From: Jaapia argillacea MUCL 33604
Lineage: Eukaryota > Basidiomycota > Agaricomycetes > Jaapiales > Jaapiaceae
Reading direction: 5' to 3'
Assembly: GCA_000697665.1 (NCBI GenBank)
Contig: KL197744.1
Location: 313,316 to 362,135 of the forward strand
DNA length: 48,820 bases
The notes under the pieces are model-generated. The model was not told where the DNA came from, ran no database searches, and worked only from the letters and a program-made list of their open reading frames with translations. Positions 20,356 to 30,829 of the stretch are shown piece after piece (within the stretch, counting starts at the first letter, position 1; the number at the start of each line of letters is the position of its first letter). The position numbers were made by a program, and so were the translations under genes.

Positions 20356-21657
20356 TCAGTCGCTGGCAGACAGGTTGCTGCTTTCTGACAGAGTTTCCTT
20401 GTTGTCGGTTCCAGAGCTTGATGGAGTCAAGCTTCCTTGTTCCTGGTCGCTAGAATCTTCTCTCAATCAGTGGATCATGGCTTCTTGCCAGCTTAGGTAA
20501 GGGAGAAGGCAAAAGCGAGCAACTCCGCATCGCATAATAGTTCTGTCTAACTCTTTTAGGATATAAGATCCTCCTTTTGTCTTCCTGATGACTTCATAGG
20601 GGCCTAGGTATCTAGGGTGGTGTTTTCGGTCCATGGACTTCTCTACTTGAGTGTTTCACTTTAGGACTAGCTCGCCAGGTTTGAATTCTTGTCTGGAGAT
20701 CTGTCGGCTGAATCTTTTCTCAAAGTTATGTGCTGATCTGAAGCAGCTCTGAGCAATGGTTGCTGCCGCATATTGCAAGTCCTCCAGCCGCTTTTCTAAT
20801 TGTCTGACCCGTAAGGCTAGAAGCTCAATACTGGTTAGTCCCTTGCTTAGTCCGTCCACCATGAATGTGGCTTCGGTGAGGTTGAATGGCAATACAGGGT
20901 CTGTGCCAAATAAGAGATAGTAAGGGCAAAAACCTGTGGCTCGTCAAGTAATAATTTTGTCAGCAAAGAAGGCATGATGCACTAGATCAGGCCACCATTT
21001 GATTTCACATTCACATGCTTTTACAATGCTTTCCCAAATGACAAAGTGCCCCCGTTCCACTACTCCATTTGCTTTGGAGTTATAGGGTGAAATTTTTATC
21101 TGTGGAATTTTGTACCTTCTTAGCAGGGTCTTGAAGGCGCTCTGTACTTCTTTTCCATTATCAGTGACGACTTCAGCAATCACTCCATAATGGCAGATGA
21201 TTTCTTCCCAAAAGAATTTGGCCAATTCCTTTGCTGTTACTCGATTAAGCGCTCTTCCCTCGGCTGCCAGGGACAGATCATCTCTTGCGGCTTGCATGAT
21301 GTCAACATAGATTTTGCTAAATAGTGTGGTTGGGGTTGACACTGTTGGGGGTATTTCCACCTTGTGCACACTTCTGATTTGGCATTCATGACAAGATCCC
21401 ACATGTTGCTTGACGTCTTGATACATGTGTGGCCAAAAGAAGTGTTCTTGGATGAGGTGAAATACTCCAAATACTCCGCGGTGTCTGCTCCCTTCATGGG
21501 CCTCAGTTAAGACTTCTTGACGCTTTGCTGGATTAAGGATGACAAGGGCTGGTCTCCTTCCTTTTATTCTCTTGAATAAGGCTTGGTCTTGGACGAAGAA
21601 CTGTTTTACCCTCTGAATAAATCTCCGCCAAGCATGTAGGTCTAGGAACAGTGGCAT
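20356..21657 (-). pseudogene. Gypsy element 2 pol, integrase
   Basis: A zinc-binding module (AHEGSRHRG, VGSCHECQ), then core residues Asp in YVDIM, Asp in TDNG and Glu in NGVVERGH. Compared with element 1 about 12 residues are missing in frame between VDIM and AARDD, removing the core strand after the first Asp. Stops occur at ADKIIT* (20944) and GELVLK* (20656). The C-terminal GPY module PRYLGPYEVIRKTKGGSY is followed by LLPY and the tail SGTDNKETLSES, ending at TGA 20356. The gene joins newly made DNA into the genome in intact relatives; this copy cannot. Confidence 0.87.
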
Positions 21658-22052
21658 TCTCTGGGTTTCTAGATATTTCTTAATTTGGACAAGGCTGTTA
21701 TCATGCTCCGCTCATTTTGAAACATATGAGGGTAGTTTTTGATCAGTGGGTAGTGTCCCTGTTTTGCTTTGATCTTTGTTATATTGGATGAGGAGTGCTA
21801 TGTCATCTAGCCAACCATCTGGTTCTGGATCTTCTGCTAACTCCGCCAGGGTTGGTTCTCATCTGGAAAGGGCATCTGGGCCTCGGTGCTTGTCTGCAGG
21901 AACATGTTTGATGGTGAAGTCATATAGTAAAATTCCTTGGATCCATCGATTGATGGAGGCGGCTGGCTGAAGGTCAGGATTATTTAGCATATCCTTGATG
22001 TATTTGGCATCTACCTCCAGGATTAACTGCTTGACTCCGATCAGATGTAGGC
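21658..22052 (-). pseudogene. Gypsy element 2 pol, RNase H C-terminal part and linker
   Basis: Next to the N gap the frame reads LHLIGVKQLILEVDAKYIK, carrying the third RNase H catalytic Asp, and closes with HVPADKHRGPDALSR. A TGA follows directly, then the acidic linker to the integrase. The first two catalytic acids would lie in the unsequenced gap. Confidence 0.82.
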
Positions 22053-22608
22053 NNNNNNNNNNNNNNNNNNNNNNNNNNNNNNNNNNNNNNNNNNNNNNNN
22101 NNNNNNNNNNNNNNNNNNNNNNNNNNNNNNNNNNNNNNNNNNNNNNNNNNNNNNNNNNNNNNNNNNNNNNNNNNNNNNNNNNNNNNNNNNNNNNNNNNNN
22201 NNNNNNNNNNNNNNNNNNNNNNNNNNNNNNNNNNNNNNNNNNNNNNNNNNNNNNNNNNNNNNNNNNNNNNNNNNNNNNNNNNNNNNNNNNNNNNNNNNNN
22301 NNNNNNNNNNNNNNNNNNNNNNNNNNNNNNNNNNNNNNNNNNNNNNNNNNNNNNNNNNNNNNNNNNNNNNNNNNNNNNNNNNNNNNNNNNNNNNNNNNNN
22401 NNNNNNNNNNNNNNNNNNNNNNNNNNNNNNNNNNNNNNNNNNNNNNNNNNNNNNNNNNNNNNNNNNNNNNNNNNNNNNNNNNNNNNNNNNNNNNNNNNNN
22501 NNNNNNNNNNNNNNNNNNNNNNNNNNNNNNNNNNNNNNNNNNNNNNNNNNNNNNNNNNNNNNNNNNNNNNNNNNNNNNNNNNNNNNNNNNNNNNNNNNNN
22601 NNNNNNNN
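22053..22608. other. Assembly gap: 556 N
   Basis: All bases are N. By alignment with element 1 it covers the end of the RT connection and the start of RNase H. Element 1 needs a similar length (about 250-330 bp) for the missing part, so the gap size may be nominal or hide an insertion. Confidence 0.99.
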
Positions 22609-23424
22609 GTCGGTCATCCCAGATAAGCTCAGCATCTTTCCTTATTAGTTCTGTCAAGGGACAGACAATTTTGGAATAGTCCTTGATCCAAACCCACACT
22701 GTTCCACATAATCCTAGAAATCCTCTCACATCCTTGACTGTCTTTAGCCTTGGCCAGTTTAGGATTTTCTCAATTCTGGAATCTTCTGGCAGTCTTCCCT
22801 CAGGTGAACACTTCTGCCCTACAATGACAACTTCTTGTCTAGCCAATTGGATTTTCTTGGGAGAGAAGGTACCACCGGCCTCTCCTACTCTGTGCATGAT
22901 GCGATGTACGTCTTGAGCATGTTCCCAGATGAATTGGCCAATTCCAGGGTTCTCCTTTAACCTTTCTGGGTTTCTGTCGTGGTCTGGATATATGATAATA
23001 GGACCTTTGATTGGCAGGTCATCGATAAAGATATTGCAAGTGTCAGGCATTTCGTCTTGGAGTAAAAATTCCATACAGGCCTGGAACTCTCCTACTGCAT
23101 TGGTATATCCCATGGGAATGGAAGTAAGACACATTAGTCTAGAGGGGTGAGAAATGCGGTGAGGTCTTGGCTTCCTTCATCAAGTTTCCTAGCATCATAT
23201 CCTGAAAAGAGGTCAAATACTGTGTAGCATTGTTGTCCTGCAAAGGGCTCAATAAAATCTTCAAGATTTGTGTCACAAATGGATACTGCATTTAGGGGCT
23301 GAAGATCATGTACTAGCCTCAACTTGCCATTTTTCTTTAGTATGCAGAACCATCTGGACCGGTAGGAGGATTGGCATGGCTCATAAACCCCTGTGGCTAT
23401 TTTCTCCTTGAGTAGTTTGGTCAC
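22609..23424 (-). pseudogene. Gypsy element 2 pol, reverse transcriptase
   Basis: Fingers and palm motifs are VYEPCQSSYRSRWFC, KLRLVHDLQPLNAV, VFDLFSGYDAR, PMGYTNAVGEFQ and catalytic FIDD near 23025, then VIVGQKCSPEGR, VRGFLGLCGTV, WIKDY and PLTELIRKDAELIW up to the gap. Relative to element 1, four residues are deleted after ICDTNL (the PPIL of element 1), and a frameshift lies near 23140, after TAFLTPLD. FIDD is intact. Most other damage is single substitution. Confidence 0.88.
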
Positions 23425-24401
23425 AGGCTCTTTTATCCCAGGTGGGATAGGGATGTTTGATTGGGCCCAAGGTATATGGGCATGGTTGGTATGATGTAAG
23501 GGGAAAAATAATCATCTTGGAATGTTCCCCTTTGGCTTTCATTGAAAGCAAGCGACCTCTCGTTTAGTACCAGGATATGTTTGAATAATTTTTCTTCTTC
23601 TGGAAGTAGGAACTTGTCTGAGTTTACTCCGATTGAGTCCATATCCTCAGCTGAAATATGATTGGTTGCTTGGAATTCAGGGGGGAAAGGGGTTACAGTT
23701 GGGAGTGTTATCAATGGGTCTTCTGGGATTTGTTGTTTGACCTTGGCATCTGATGGGAATACTCCAGGAATGGGTTTGATTTTCTTATCAACTCGCTTAT
23801 ACATAGTCCCTACCCATGCCTGCTCATGGCTGGATATGTCTTCTAAAATGAATGTGGATTGGCCCTTCTTGAGCTGTTGCAGCACAGCTGCTGCCATCTC
23901 ATCATTGAGGGCATTGAGGTTGTCTAGTGTTTCTTGTGAGACCAAGTTTTGGTGGTTAGAATGTACCCAGCTGGCTAAAATTCTAAGCCCAACGTCTCCT
24001 GTTTCATTAGAAATGCGCTTGGCAGCCCATAGAGCACTTCCTATAATCTCGTCTTCCCCTCTTCCAGAGAGAGGCATGAGTCGTTCGTGGCTGAGACGAC
24101 TTCTCCATTCTTTGGAGCACGTGACAAAGTGTTGTGGGATCTCCATGTCCCATTTAGTCTTTAGGCTTGTTCCAGGTACTGGTTCTGATAGCCGATTAGC
24201 ATAAGTAATGTAATAGCCAAAGTGATTGCGTGCTCCTGGTCCTCGGTCCTTGAAGTTATGTCCAACTATGAAGCACCCTGTCACTGCTTTCCTATAAGTT
24301 CCTTCATAAAGCCACACTTGATCTCCTGCTGCGAAAATATGACTTCTGTACTCAAAGAATTTAGTTCCCAAATATATGTCTTTAGCAAACTCTGGTTTAA
24401 T
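23425..24401 (-). pseudogene. Gypsy element 2 pol, N-terminal domain and spacer
   Basis: The frame opens after the conserved TGA with IKPEFAKDIYLGTKFFEYR and the better preserved form of the N-terminal domain (FAAGDQVWLYEG, AVTGCFIVGHNFKDRG, NHFGYYITYANRL, WDMEIPQHFVTC). A helical stretch follows (WVHSNHQNLVSQETLDNL, VLQQLKKGQSTF), then the spacer KPIPGVFPSDAK, PEDPLITLPTVTPFPPEF and LLPEEEKLFKHIL. One frameshift near 23478 precedes PIPPGIKEPV of RT. The N-terminal domain suggests a small barrel, perhaps SH3- or BAH-like, but this is a guess from residue pattern only. Confidence 0.75.
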
Positions 24402-24404
24402 TCA
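24402..24404 (-). other. In-frame TGA at the entry to pol (element 2)
   Basis: GREFLL, TGA, IKP, exactly as at 15362-15364. The codons before it are TTA CTA here and TTA CTC in element 1, so the copies have diverged around an unchanged stop. Confidence 0.75.
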
Positions 24405-25368
24405 TAGTAAAAATTCTCTCCCCGAACATTCAGAAATTTCATCTGTATTCAGGAGAGACAGTGTGTCTCGTGTGTCTGCGGGATTCGCATGTGCTCGAGG
24501 GTTCGAGTCCGGGTGTCGACTTTCCGCCCCACACTTTTGTGAATTTCCTCCAAGTCTATATTGGCTCCGAATTCTTAGGCCAGTCTCCTGTGTATGATTC
24601 TTGTGTGTTAAATTCCTGAGATTCGTATTGTCGTCACAAATCTTAGTTGATTGATGTCTCGGTGATTCCGTAGGAGTAAAGTCTGAGTGGTTGGACAATG
24701 AAAGATTCTTGACTGTGGTGAGGTTCACAGTCACTCCGATTCCCTGAAATGGCAGTTGGTATTCGACAAGTGGTTTCGTAGTAATACATGAGTGTGTGCG
24801 AATGTGTGGAGTGCTGTGTCGAAGGATGTCCGTATAAATAATGTAAAGTCGAAACAAAAATACTATGGTTAAGGTGAAAGTCAGTATCAATGCGCAAAGG
24901 GTAGAACAAAGGGGATGCATGGGGGGGGTTAACAAATGTCCGGTTAGATGGGTAGAATGAAAAATTATGGGGGAAGGATATTCGGTAAAGTTCGGACTGA
25001 ATGCGTAGGAAAGAAGGAGAGTGGACGGGAGTGAAGAATTAAAGGTGAGAGGGTAAAAATGTCCGGTTACATGATGTGAAACAAAGGGTGAAGGGGAACA
25101 ATTACGAATGTCTGGTAGAGATGATGGGGAAGATGAGCAATGGTGAATGGAATGGAAAAGGTTATCGGGGTCAGAATTGAGACAAGTAGAAATATGAATG
25201 AACAGGGATGAAAGGAAGTCTGGTGCGTGAAGCGCGAATGCAGTGGGAGTGGATTGCATAATATGAAGGTGTTGGGGAAGTCCATGGTGTGAATGTGCAG
25301 GGGAAAAGGTAGAGTCAATGATGAGAGATGAAGTCCGAATATGAATGCTTGTGAAAGGTGAAAGGCGG
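24405..25368 (-). other. Intron-like leader between LTR-A and pol (element 2)
   Basis: On the minus strand this is C/T-rich with an open frame of 285 codons whose residues are mostly Ser, Leu, His, Thr and Pro, as expected from biased composition. The plus strand carries imperfect repeats of ATGTCCGGTTA (near 24936, 25059). No recognised domain. By position it corresponds to the intron-like tract of element 1. Confidence 0.45.
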
Positions 25369-26392
25369 TGTCAAGCACTGGAAAGTGACTGAGAGTTTGG
25401 GGATGAGCTCTCAGGCTTTAGAGTGCGCTGCTCTGGATCAGTCATTTGATCAGGAGACTTAGAATTCAGGGGCAATAGAGATTCTCAGATAGTGGTAGTG
25501 TGGGATAGATTGGTTCTGAAGCGAAGCTTCTGGAAACAAGTATGTGCTTTATAGATGTCTGGTGTGTTACGTGCTACTGGGTGTCTTTGGTATGAGTGTC
25601 TAGTGGTTAGGGGTGTTTTCTGCTGCTTGTAGGGTGCAAAAGATGAGGATGGTGGTCTGGGATAGATTAGGTTAGGTATCTGTACTCTACTACAGTCTTT
25701 AAATACATTACAGAGGGACTGTGGAATAAATACAAGGAAATAGTCCAAAATTTCAAAAGAATGTCCTTGTCCAATGGAAGGCCTTGGGTGAAGAGGAAGA
25801 TCAGTTCTAGGTATCGTGGCTGTCAGGTGCATAGGTTTCCGCAGTGTGAACATAGCCATGACATAGCCGCAGCGTAGCCATGACATAGCCACAGTAGCAG
25901 TTCTCTGGATTCTGGATCGGTCTGGGTCTGATTGTCAAATAGGATGAGCCTAGGTTGGCTATGTCCATGTGGGGTGATGTCATTAGTCTAGGTGCATCTC
26001 CTGCCATGTGGGATGATGTCAGGCTAGAGAGGGGCAAGTGGGTATTGCTGGTATGTTTGATTGGTTTGGTGGTGACTTATTGGCTTGATAATATCCTGAC
26101 GTTTCTTCCTCTTTGCAGCGCCTGGGTAGGTTTCTTTTATCCTGGGCAGGTGTATTTGGTCTGGACAATGAGTGACATGAGAAGGGGATTGCATAATCTT
26201 GGGGCACTATAGAGTCGAGTAGGCGGATACAGGAAAATACAACTTGGACGATGGCAAGGTTTGGACAAAAACAAATAACATGACTATGGCTGACCATCAG
26301 GAAAGTTAGGAGCAGAAGGATGGTGAAGAAGAATACGAGTAGCTTGAGGGAAAAATGTCCATTCAGGCATGGGACCTTGTGGTCGCCTGACA
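25369..26392 (-). mobile_element. LTR-A, Gypsy LTR of the LTR-B/LTR-C family
   Basis: Aligns with LTR-B across about 1 kb with frequent substitutions (roughly three quarters identical by eye in the best part). Both have left end TGTCAAGC / TGTCGAGC, right end GGTCGCCTGACA, a TATTTAA box on the minus strand (about 25700), the motif GTAGTAGAGTACAGA after it and GGATTC..GGTCTGGGTCTGATTGT near 25915. It lies between ORF-X and pol of element 2, inside the interval that is intron-like in element 1, so a nested solo LTR is the simplest reading. Flanks GCGG (left) and GCAG (right) could be a 4-bp duplication with one CpG transition. Alternatively it is a 3' LTR paired with LTR-B. Confidence 0.72.
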
Positions 26393-26546
26393 GCAGATGT
26401 GAGTGATGTGAATGAAAGGCTGGATTATCGAGAGTTGAACGGATAGGTCAGACATGAGGCGACAGTGACGAGAGGTCAATACAATGCTAAAATGAACAGA
26501 TGAGAGGCGAGCAATGGAGGGATGATATAGTATTAAGGAATCTCAC
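26393..26546 (-). other. Splice donor and start of intron after ORF-X (element 2)
   Basis: The minus strand reads CCCT|GTGAGA at 26546, same phase and same motif as element 1 (16325). LTR-A follows 154 nt further on. Confidence 0.5.
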
Positions 26547-27075
26547 AGGGGTGGAGGCCGTTTCGGCCCATTTCAGCCCAGAACCTAGCCATAGCACACT
26601 GCACGGTGAGTTCCTCCTCTCGCTGACACTTCAGTCGAGCCCACTCCGCATCCCAGAGACTTGTGATCCCTTGAAGTTTGAACAACTTGATGCTAAATCG
26701 TTGGACGAAGTTGTCTAGATATCAGGCGTACTTGGTCAAGTTGTCTGCATCCATCCTTCAACTCTAAATGATCTGCTCGTCGCGAACGATCTTCCTGGCG
26801 AGGTCGATGGTTTCATTTCACCATCTAAGGAATATTTTGATTGTGGGCCCCTTGAACGGGACCTTGGTGAGTGGCGTCGTGTTGAGCAATTCGCAGAGTG
26901 GTATGATTCGGTCACGAGGGAGGGGTTGCATCGATTGACTGGGATCGGATATCCCTTGAAGGACGGATGGCAAAGAAAGATCAGGATGTTGAAAGATGGG
27001 GGAAGTGGGTGATCCACACAGGCACGGCGAATTTGGATGGTTGTCGCGAGAGGGATACAGAGGGGGGATGTCAAA
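26547..27075 (-). pseudogene. ORF-X of Gypsy element 2
   Basis: The translation aligns with ORF-X of element 1 through RIIPLCELLN, TKVPFKGPTIKIFLRW, RMDADNLTKYA, LDNFVQRFS and LQGITSLWDAEWARLKCQRE to the phase-1 donor. Several in-frame stops sit where a Trp codon is plausible (after FLRW, in DEQII*S*RMD, in YA*YLD), as expected from TGG to TGA/TAG transitions. No frameshift is needed over about 170 codons. Function unknown. Confidence 0.55.
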
Positions 27076-27111
27076 ATTGGACTGGTACGGAGGGTCAGGT
27101 TTGAGTATAAT

Positions 27112-28560
27112 CTAAGCGGAGCCTGTAGTCATCGACCAGAGAGGGAGTGAATTGGTCTGTGGAGCCGTTTTGACAAGGGCTCGGGGTACCTGCCAACAGA
27201 TAAATGGTTTTCCGTCTTTCATCCCTCTACTGTCCAGTCTGGCATTAGTGGCTGATAATAGTAAACTAAATAATTGTCCGTTGTGAGGCATCATCACTTC
27301 ATAATTATCGTCATCGCTATCTTCATCCATTGGGTCTGGAAATGGGCGTGTGGGAGTAGGCATCGTCGGTTCCTCCACAACTGGCTTGTTCTCGTGGACA
27401 TTTTGCTGATGAGAAGGCTGGGAGGATGGAGGTGCAGACATTGATTGTAAGGTCTTGGAGAGTTGAGATTCTTGGATTTCGCCTTCTTCCTCCTCCTCAT
27501 CCAGCTCGGAGGAAGGTACAATGTCGTTGTTTCGGGAGATTGTCGTCATGTAGACGACAGGGGTGCTCCATGCACGAAATTGAGGGTCATCAGGGGCGAG
27601 CATGGTCTGAGGGTAGGCGTATCCAGTCCCTTGCTCAGTCCGAGCCCACAGAATGACTGGTGGACGAGGGGACAAGGGTGTTGAACAAATGGATGGTATC
27701 ATGGGAACGTTCTCTGGCTTATACGGGTCGTCGCTCCAATCCAACCAGGATGAATCACTGGTCGACGGCGATTGTGAACTCCCGACAGGGACATATGGCA
27801 GGTGTGCTCAGAGAAGGAGCATCCTTGGTGAGATGGGACACTCCTCCGCTTCTTCAGGCTGCTCGTCGTCGAGGGTGAGGTTCGTTGGATGGGGTGTGGA
27901 CAGAATTTGGGGTACAGGTGGGACAGAAGTATCGAGAGGGAATAGGAGTGGCCGTTCGGAGGGTGAACTGGCTGACGAAGGTGGGCTTGGGAGCGAATGT
28001 CGATTCGGGGTTGGGAAAGGTGTGGGGGGTCGTCGTGGCATGTATGTCAGGCGTGAAGTCTTGTCAACAAAAGTGAGGTGATACGTCCTTGGAGATTGAG
28101 CTGTGGATGAGGGAGGTGTCAGCGTTCTGTGGAGGCGAATTTGGGTCCTTCATTGAAGGCGAGGTTTGCACTGACCTGAGCTCCAATCATCGGCAATTGG
28201 CTCGACTTCTCCACACTTCATTCCTGGACAGACCAGCTCGTCTTCGTCTTCGTCCTCTGAATTCGATACTGGGTTTAGGTCTGGAAGGGGCTTGGGGTAG
28301 GAATCGTAATTGTAGTCATAGACTACCCCATCATCCTCTTCAATGGGTTCGTCATGAGGTGACGAAGGGAGGAGAAGGGCTTCTTGATCGTCGAAGGGGT
28401 CAGAGAGGTCGTTGCTCTCCCATTGAGAGTCTGGAAGGTGTCCTTCTTTCCACTCTGTGGGTTTCGAAGAGAAGTCTGGTTCAGAAGATGGGCTAGGGGC
28501 TGTGGCTGACACTTCTGGGTCGTTGATGGTCATCGGAAGTGTAGGAGTGTGGGGTGCCAA
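27112..28560 (-). pseudogene. ORF-Y region of Gypsy element 2 (acidic/proline-rich exons)
   Basis: Three stretches look coding. Y1 (28560-28172) starts MAPHTPTLPMTI and is acidic (NSEDEDEDEL), ending at a GTCAGT donor after IADDWSS. Y2 (about 28041-27808) is Pro/Ser-rich (MPRRPPTPFPTPNRHS) and ends near EEAEECPISPR. Y3 (27744-27112) has WARTEQGTGYAYPQTML, FRAWSTPVVYM, an acidic run EEEEEGEIQ and FICWQVPRAL. They precede ORF-X directly and may form one spliced gene with it. I recognise no family; low-complexity stretches limit comparison. They separate the protease from RT, which in ordinary Gypsy elements are nearly adjacent. Confidence 0.45.
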
Positions 28561-28741
28561 AGAGTGATGGTCGTCGGAAGTGTAGGAGTGTGGGGTGCCA
28601 AAGAGTGATGGGATACGGAGTCCGGATCTGGGTGGATGCGACTACCTGCTTGTTGTCAAAAGTCCAGGGGTTCGTCATCGGAGCCCAAGAGCCAGGAAGG
28701 AGTGGTAGGATTGTCATCCTCTGAAAATGGGCCTGGTGGCA

Positions 28742-30043
28742 TCATGCAGATTTTAAGTCCTTCCGAGTAAGGGGGGCACTGGACGACTGGCGGAAGGAGG
28801 TGGGTGTGCTTCGCCTCCCAATGGTTGACCGAAGCTCAAATCTCCTCCAAATCTTCTGGAGGGACTGGTGAAAGCTCAGTGTATTGAAGAGGGGGTGATT
28901 GCGGCTCCAGCTCAGTCGTGGAGACATTCGATTCGTATCCGGAGTTGGGTGGGTCTGAGAATGAGACAAAAGAGGGGCGTTGTCAGAAAAAGTCACAGGT
29001 GAGAGGGTGTGGAAGAGAATGAGGCTTTGGTGAAGGAATTCAGGGAGGTCCATATTGTTGTCAGGGATAATTACCCCCCTTCGATCTGCAAGTGGATCAA
29101 GGGGGTTGGTTGGTGCATCAGAAAGGTCTTCAAGGGGTGTGACTTGAGAATTGTCGAGAGGGGGATCAGCAGGAGGAGGGTTGAGCACATCGTGGACCCA
29201 GTTAAGGTCCAGGCGCCAACCTCCGTGGGTCTTTATGTAATGATCTACGAGGCTAGTGTTTGTGTCGTTGATTAGGTCTTCGGGAGGGATGGTGATCTTT
29301 GCGACTTGCGCATGGTAGGAGTGAGGTTCTATGGCTGTAAACACATCTGTATCAGCATGTGGCGATATGTGGGTTTGAGGAAGGACAAGCATCTCAATCT
29401 GGGAGGATTGGTCATCAGAAGCGCCAAAAGTGACGTATGTACCATCACTTCTTTCTTCTATCGAGATAAAGTTTTGAAGCATCCATGGGTGCCCAAGTAA
29501 CAGATCAAAAGGAGGGTGGTCAGTGACCCAAAATTCTCTGTAAGTTGTTACTCCTCTGCATAATATCGGGACGTGAGTAACAAGTCCTTTCATCTTACCT
29601 TCTCTGCTGTTCACATCGTTCATCACCAGACGTCTTGGTTTGTCGATTGGGAGGCAGGTTGCCTGCTGATAAACTTGTGAGTTTAATATGTTAATCTCCA
29701 ATCCAGAATCAATAATGGCCTGGACCTTTCTGCCATCAACTTCTACAGGCACCGTGATCAGCGGCCCTCCCAATAACCTTCATTCTCCTCTTTCCTCCGT
29801 ATATGCTACTGTCGAACTTTTCACCTCTGGTTTCCATACCTTTAGCAAGTCCTGCAGCTCACTGGCAATATCTTTGGAGAGTCCAACAACTTCTCCAACA
29901 GTCATTGGACAAGGAGTGGCTAGTAGTCGAGTGAGTATGCTTCTGGAATCGACCTTCCTCGAGAGTTCTGACTTACGAGGTTCTGAGCGTTTAGGTTCGT
30001 TTGTCGGGATTTACTTTCGTTGAGCGATTTCCGGCTGCGTGAG
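28742..30043 (-). pseudogene. Gypsy element 2 protease (retropepsin) region
   Basis: Upstream, SRKVDSRSILTRLL and VGEVVGLSKDIASELQDLL match the linker that precedes protease in Agaricomycete Gypsy polyproteins. The protease starts at LGGPLITVPVEVDGRKVQAI with the catalytic triplet in IIDSGLEINIL (about 29700) and the flap/Gly region FDLLLGHPWML near 29510, where retropepsins have (I/L)LG. It would cleave Gag-Pol. After it an Asp/Pro-rich stretch runs to TGA at 28742. Stops near 30044, 30005 and 29775 precede the protease; the protease core itself (29773-28742) is open for 343 codons. Confidence 0.82.
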
Positions 30044-30829
30044 TCAATGCTTCAAGAGATTGGGGTCCTCCATCATGCAGTCGGAGTCGTTGGGATCAAT
30101 GGGGAGGTCAGGTTGGATGTCGACTGGGGTGATCCCAGTAGGCAGGAGTTTAGGGTCAGGAGGAAGAGTAGGGAGATGGATATGGTTGTCAGGAACAGGC
30201 ATGTTCTGTTGGGAAGTGGGGGACTGAACCGGTAAGTCCATCCTTTGGTCTTTTTTATGCCTTTGCCATCTTGGTCTGGGTGGAGGGTACACTCCATCCA
30301 GAACCTCTATCCGTTTTCCCTGAGTGGTTTTCTGACTTTGGAGCACAGGATACATTCCTCTGGATTCACCTCGTGTTCTGTCCTCGCCCTCACTCTCGTC
30401 TCCCTCGTTGCTCTCATTCAAGTCCATTCGATAGGCTACAAAGTTAGCCCTCGGTTTCATCCTCTCGACTGTGGCCATTATCGATTCGCCATCCTCTTGT
30501 CGTATTCTGGTCCTGTCCATCATTATGATTCTCCCTGTCTCGTCCTTGGTGATTATTCCTTTCATGAGTAATTCGTTCAGCTTTGGACATCCATTCATCA
30601 TGTGTCCTGACTCATTACATCTGAAGCAGCACTGGGCCATTCCTCAAAATCCTGGGCCCCTAGGTCCTCCAGTAGTGCCCCCTGCCCCTGGCAAGCCTGT
30701 TCTGCTATAAGTTAGATTTGTATCAGTAATCCGAGGGGCTCTGACAACTTTTTCAATGTCAGGGTCAAGTTTGAGTGCCCGGTAGTAGAGGACTCCGTAG
30801 GCTGGGTCGTCGAGCAACATCGCGCCCAT
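30044..30829 (-). pseudogene. Gypsy element 2 gag C-terminus with zinc knuckle
   Basis: The frame continues gag after a TAG at 30830: YYRALKLDPDIEK, a Gly/Pro stretch, a TGA at 30644 and then the zinc knuckle CCFRCNESGHMMNGCP (CX2CX4HX4C), which binds RNA in retroelement nucleocapsids. A charged region (RTRIRQEDGESIM) and Pro-rich tail follow. The TAG (after LIW) and the TGA (after PGF) are each one transition from a sense codon. Confidence 0.85.

Noticed and set aside
24480-24525. tRNA-like word GGTTCGAGTCC on the plus strand
   Set aside because: It resembles a T-arm, but the stem pairs poorly and no acceptor stem, D-arm or A box is found around it.
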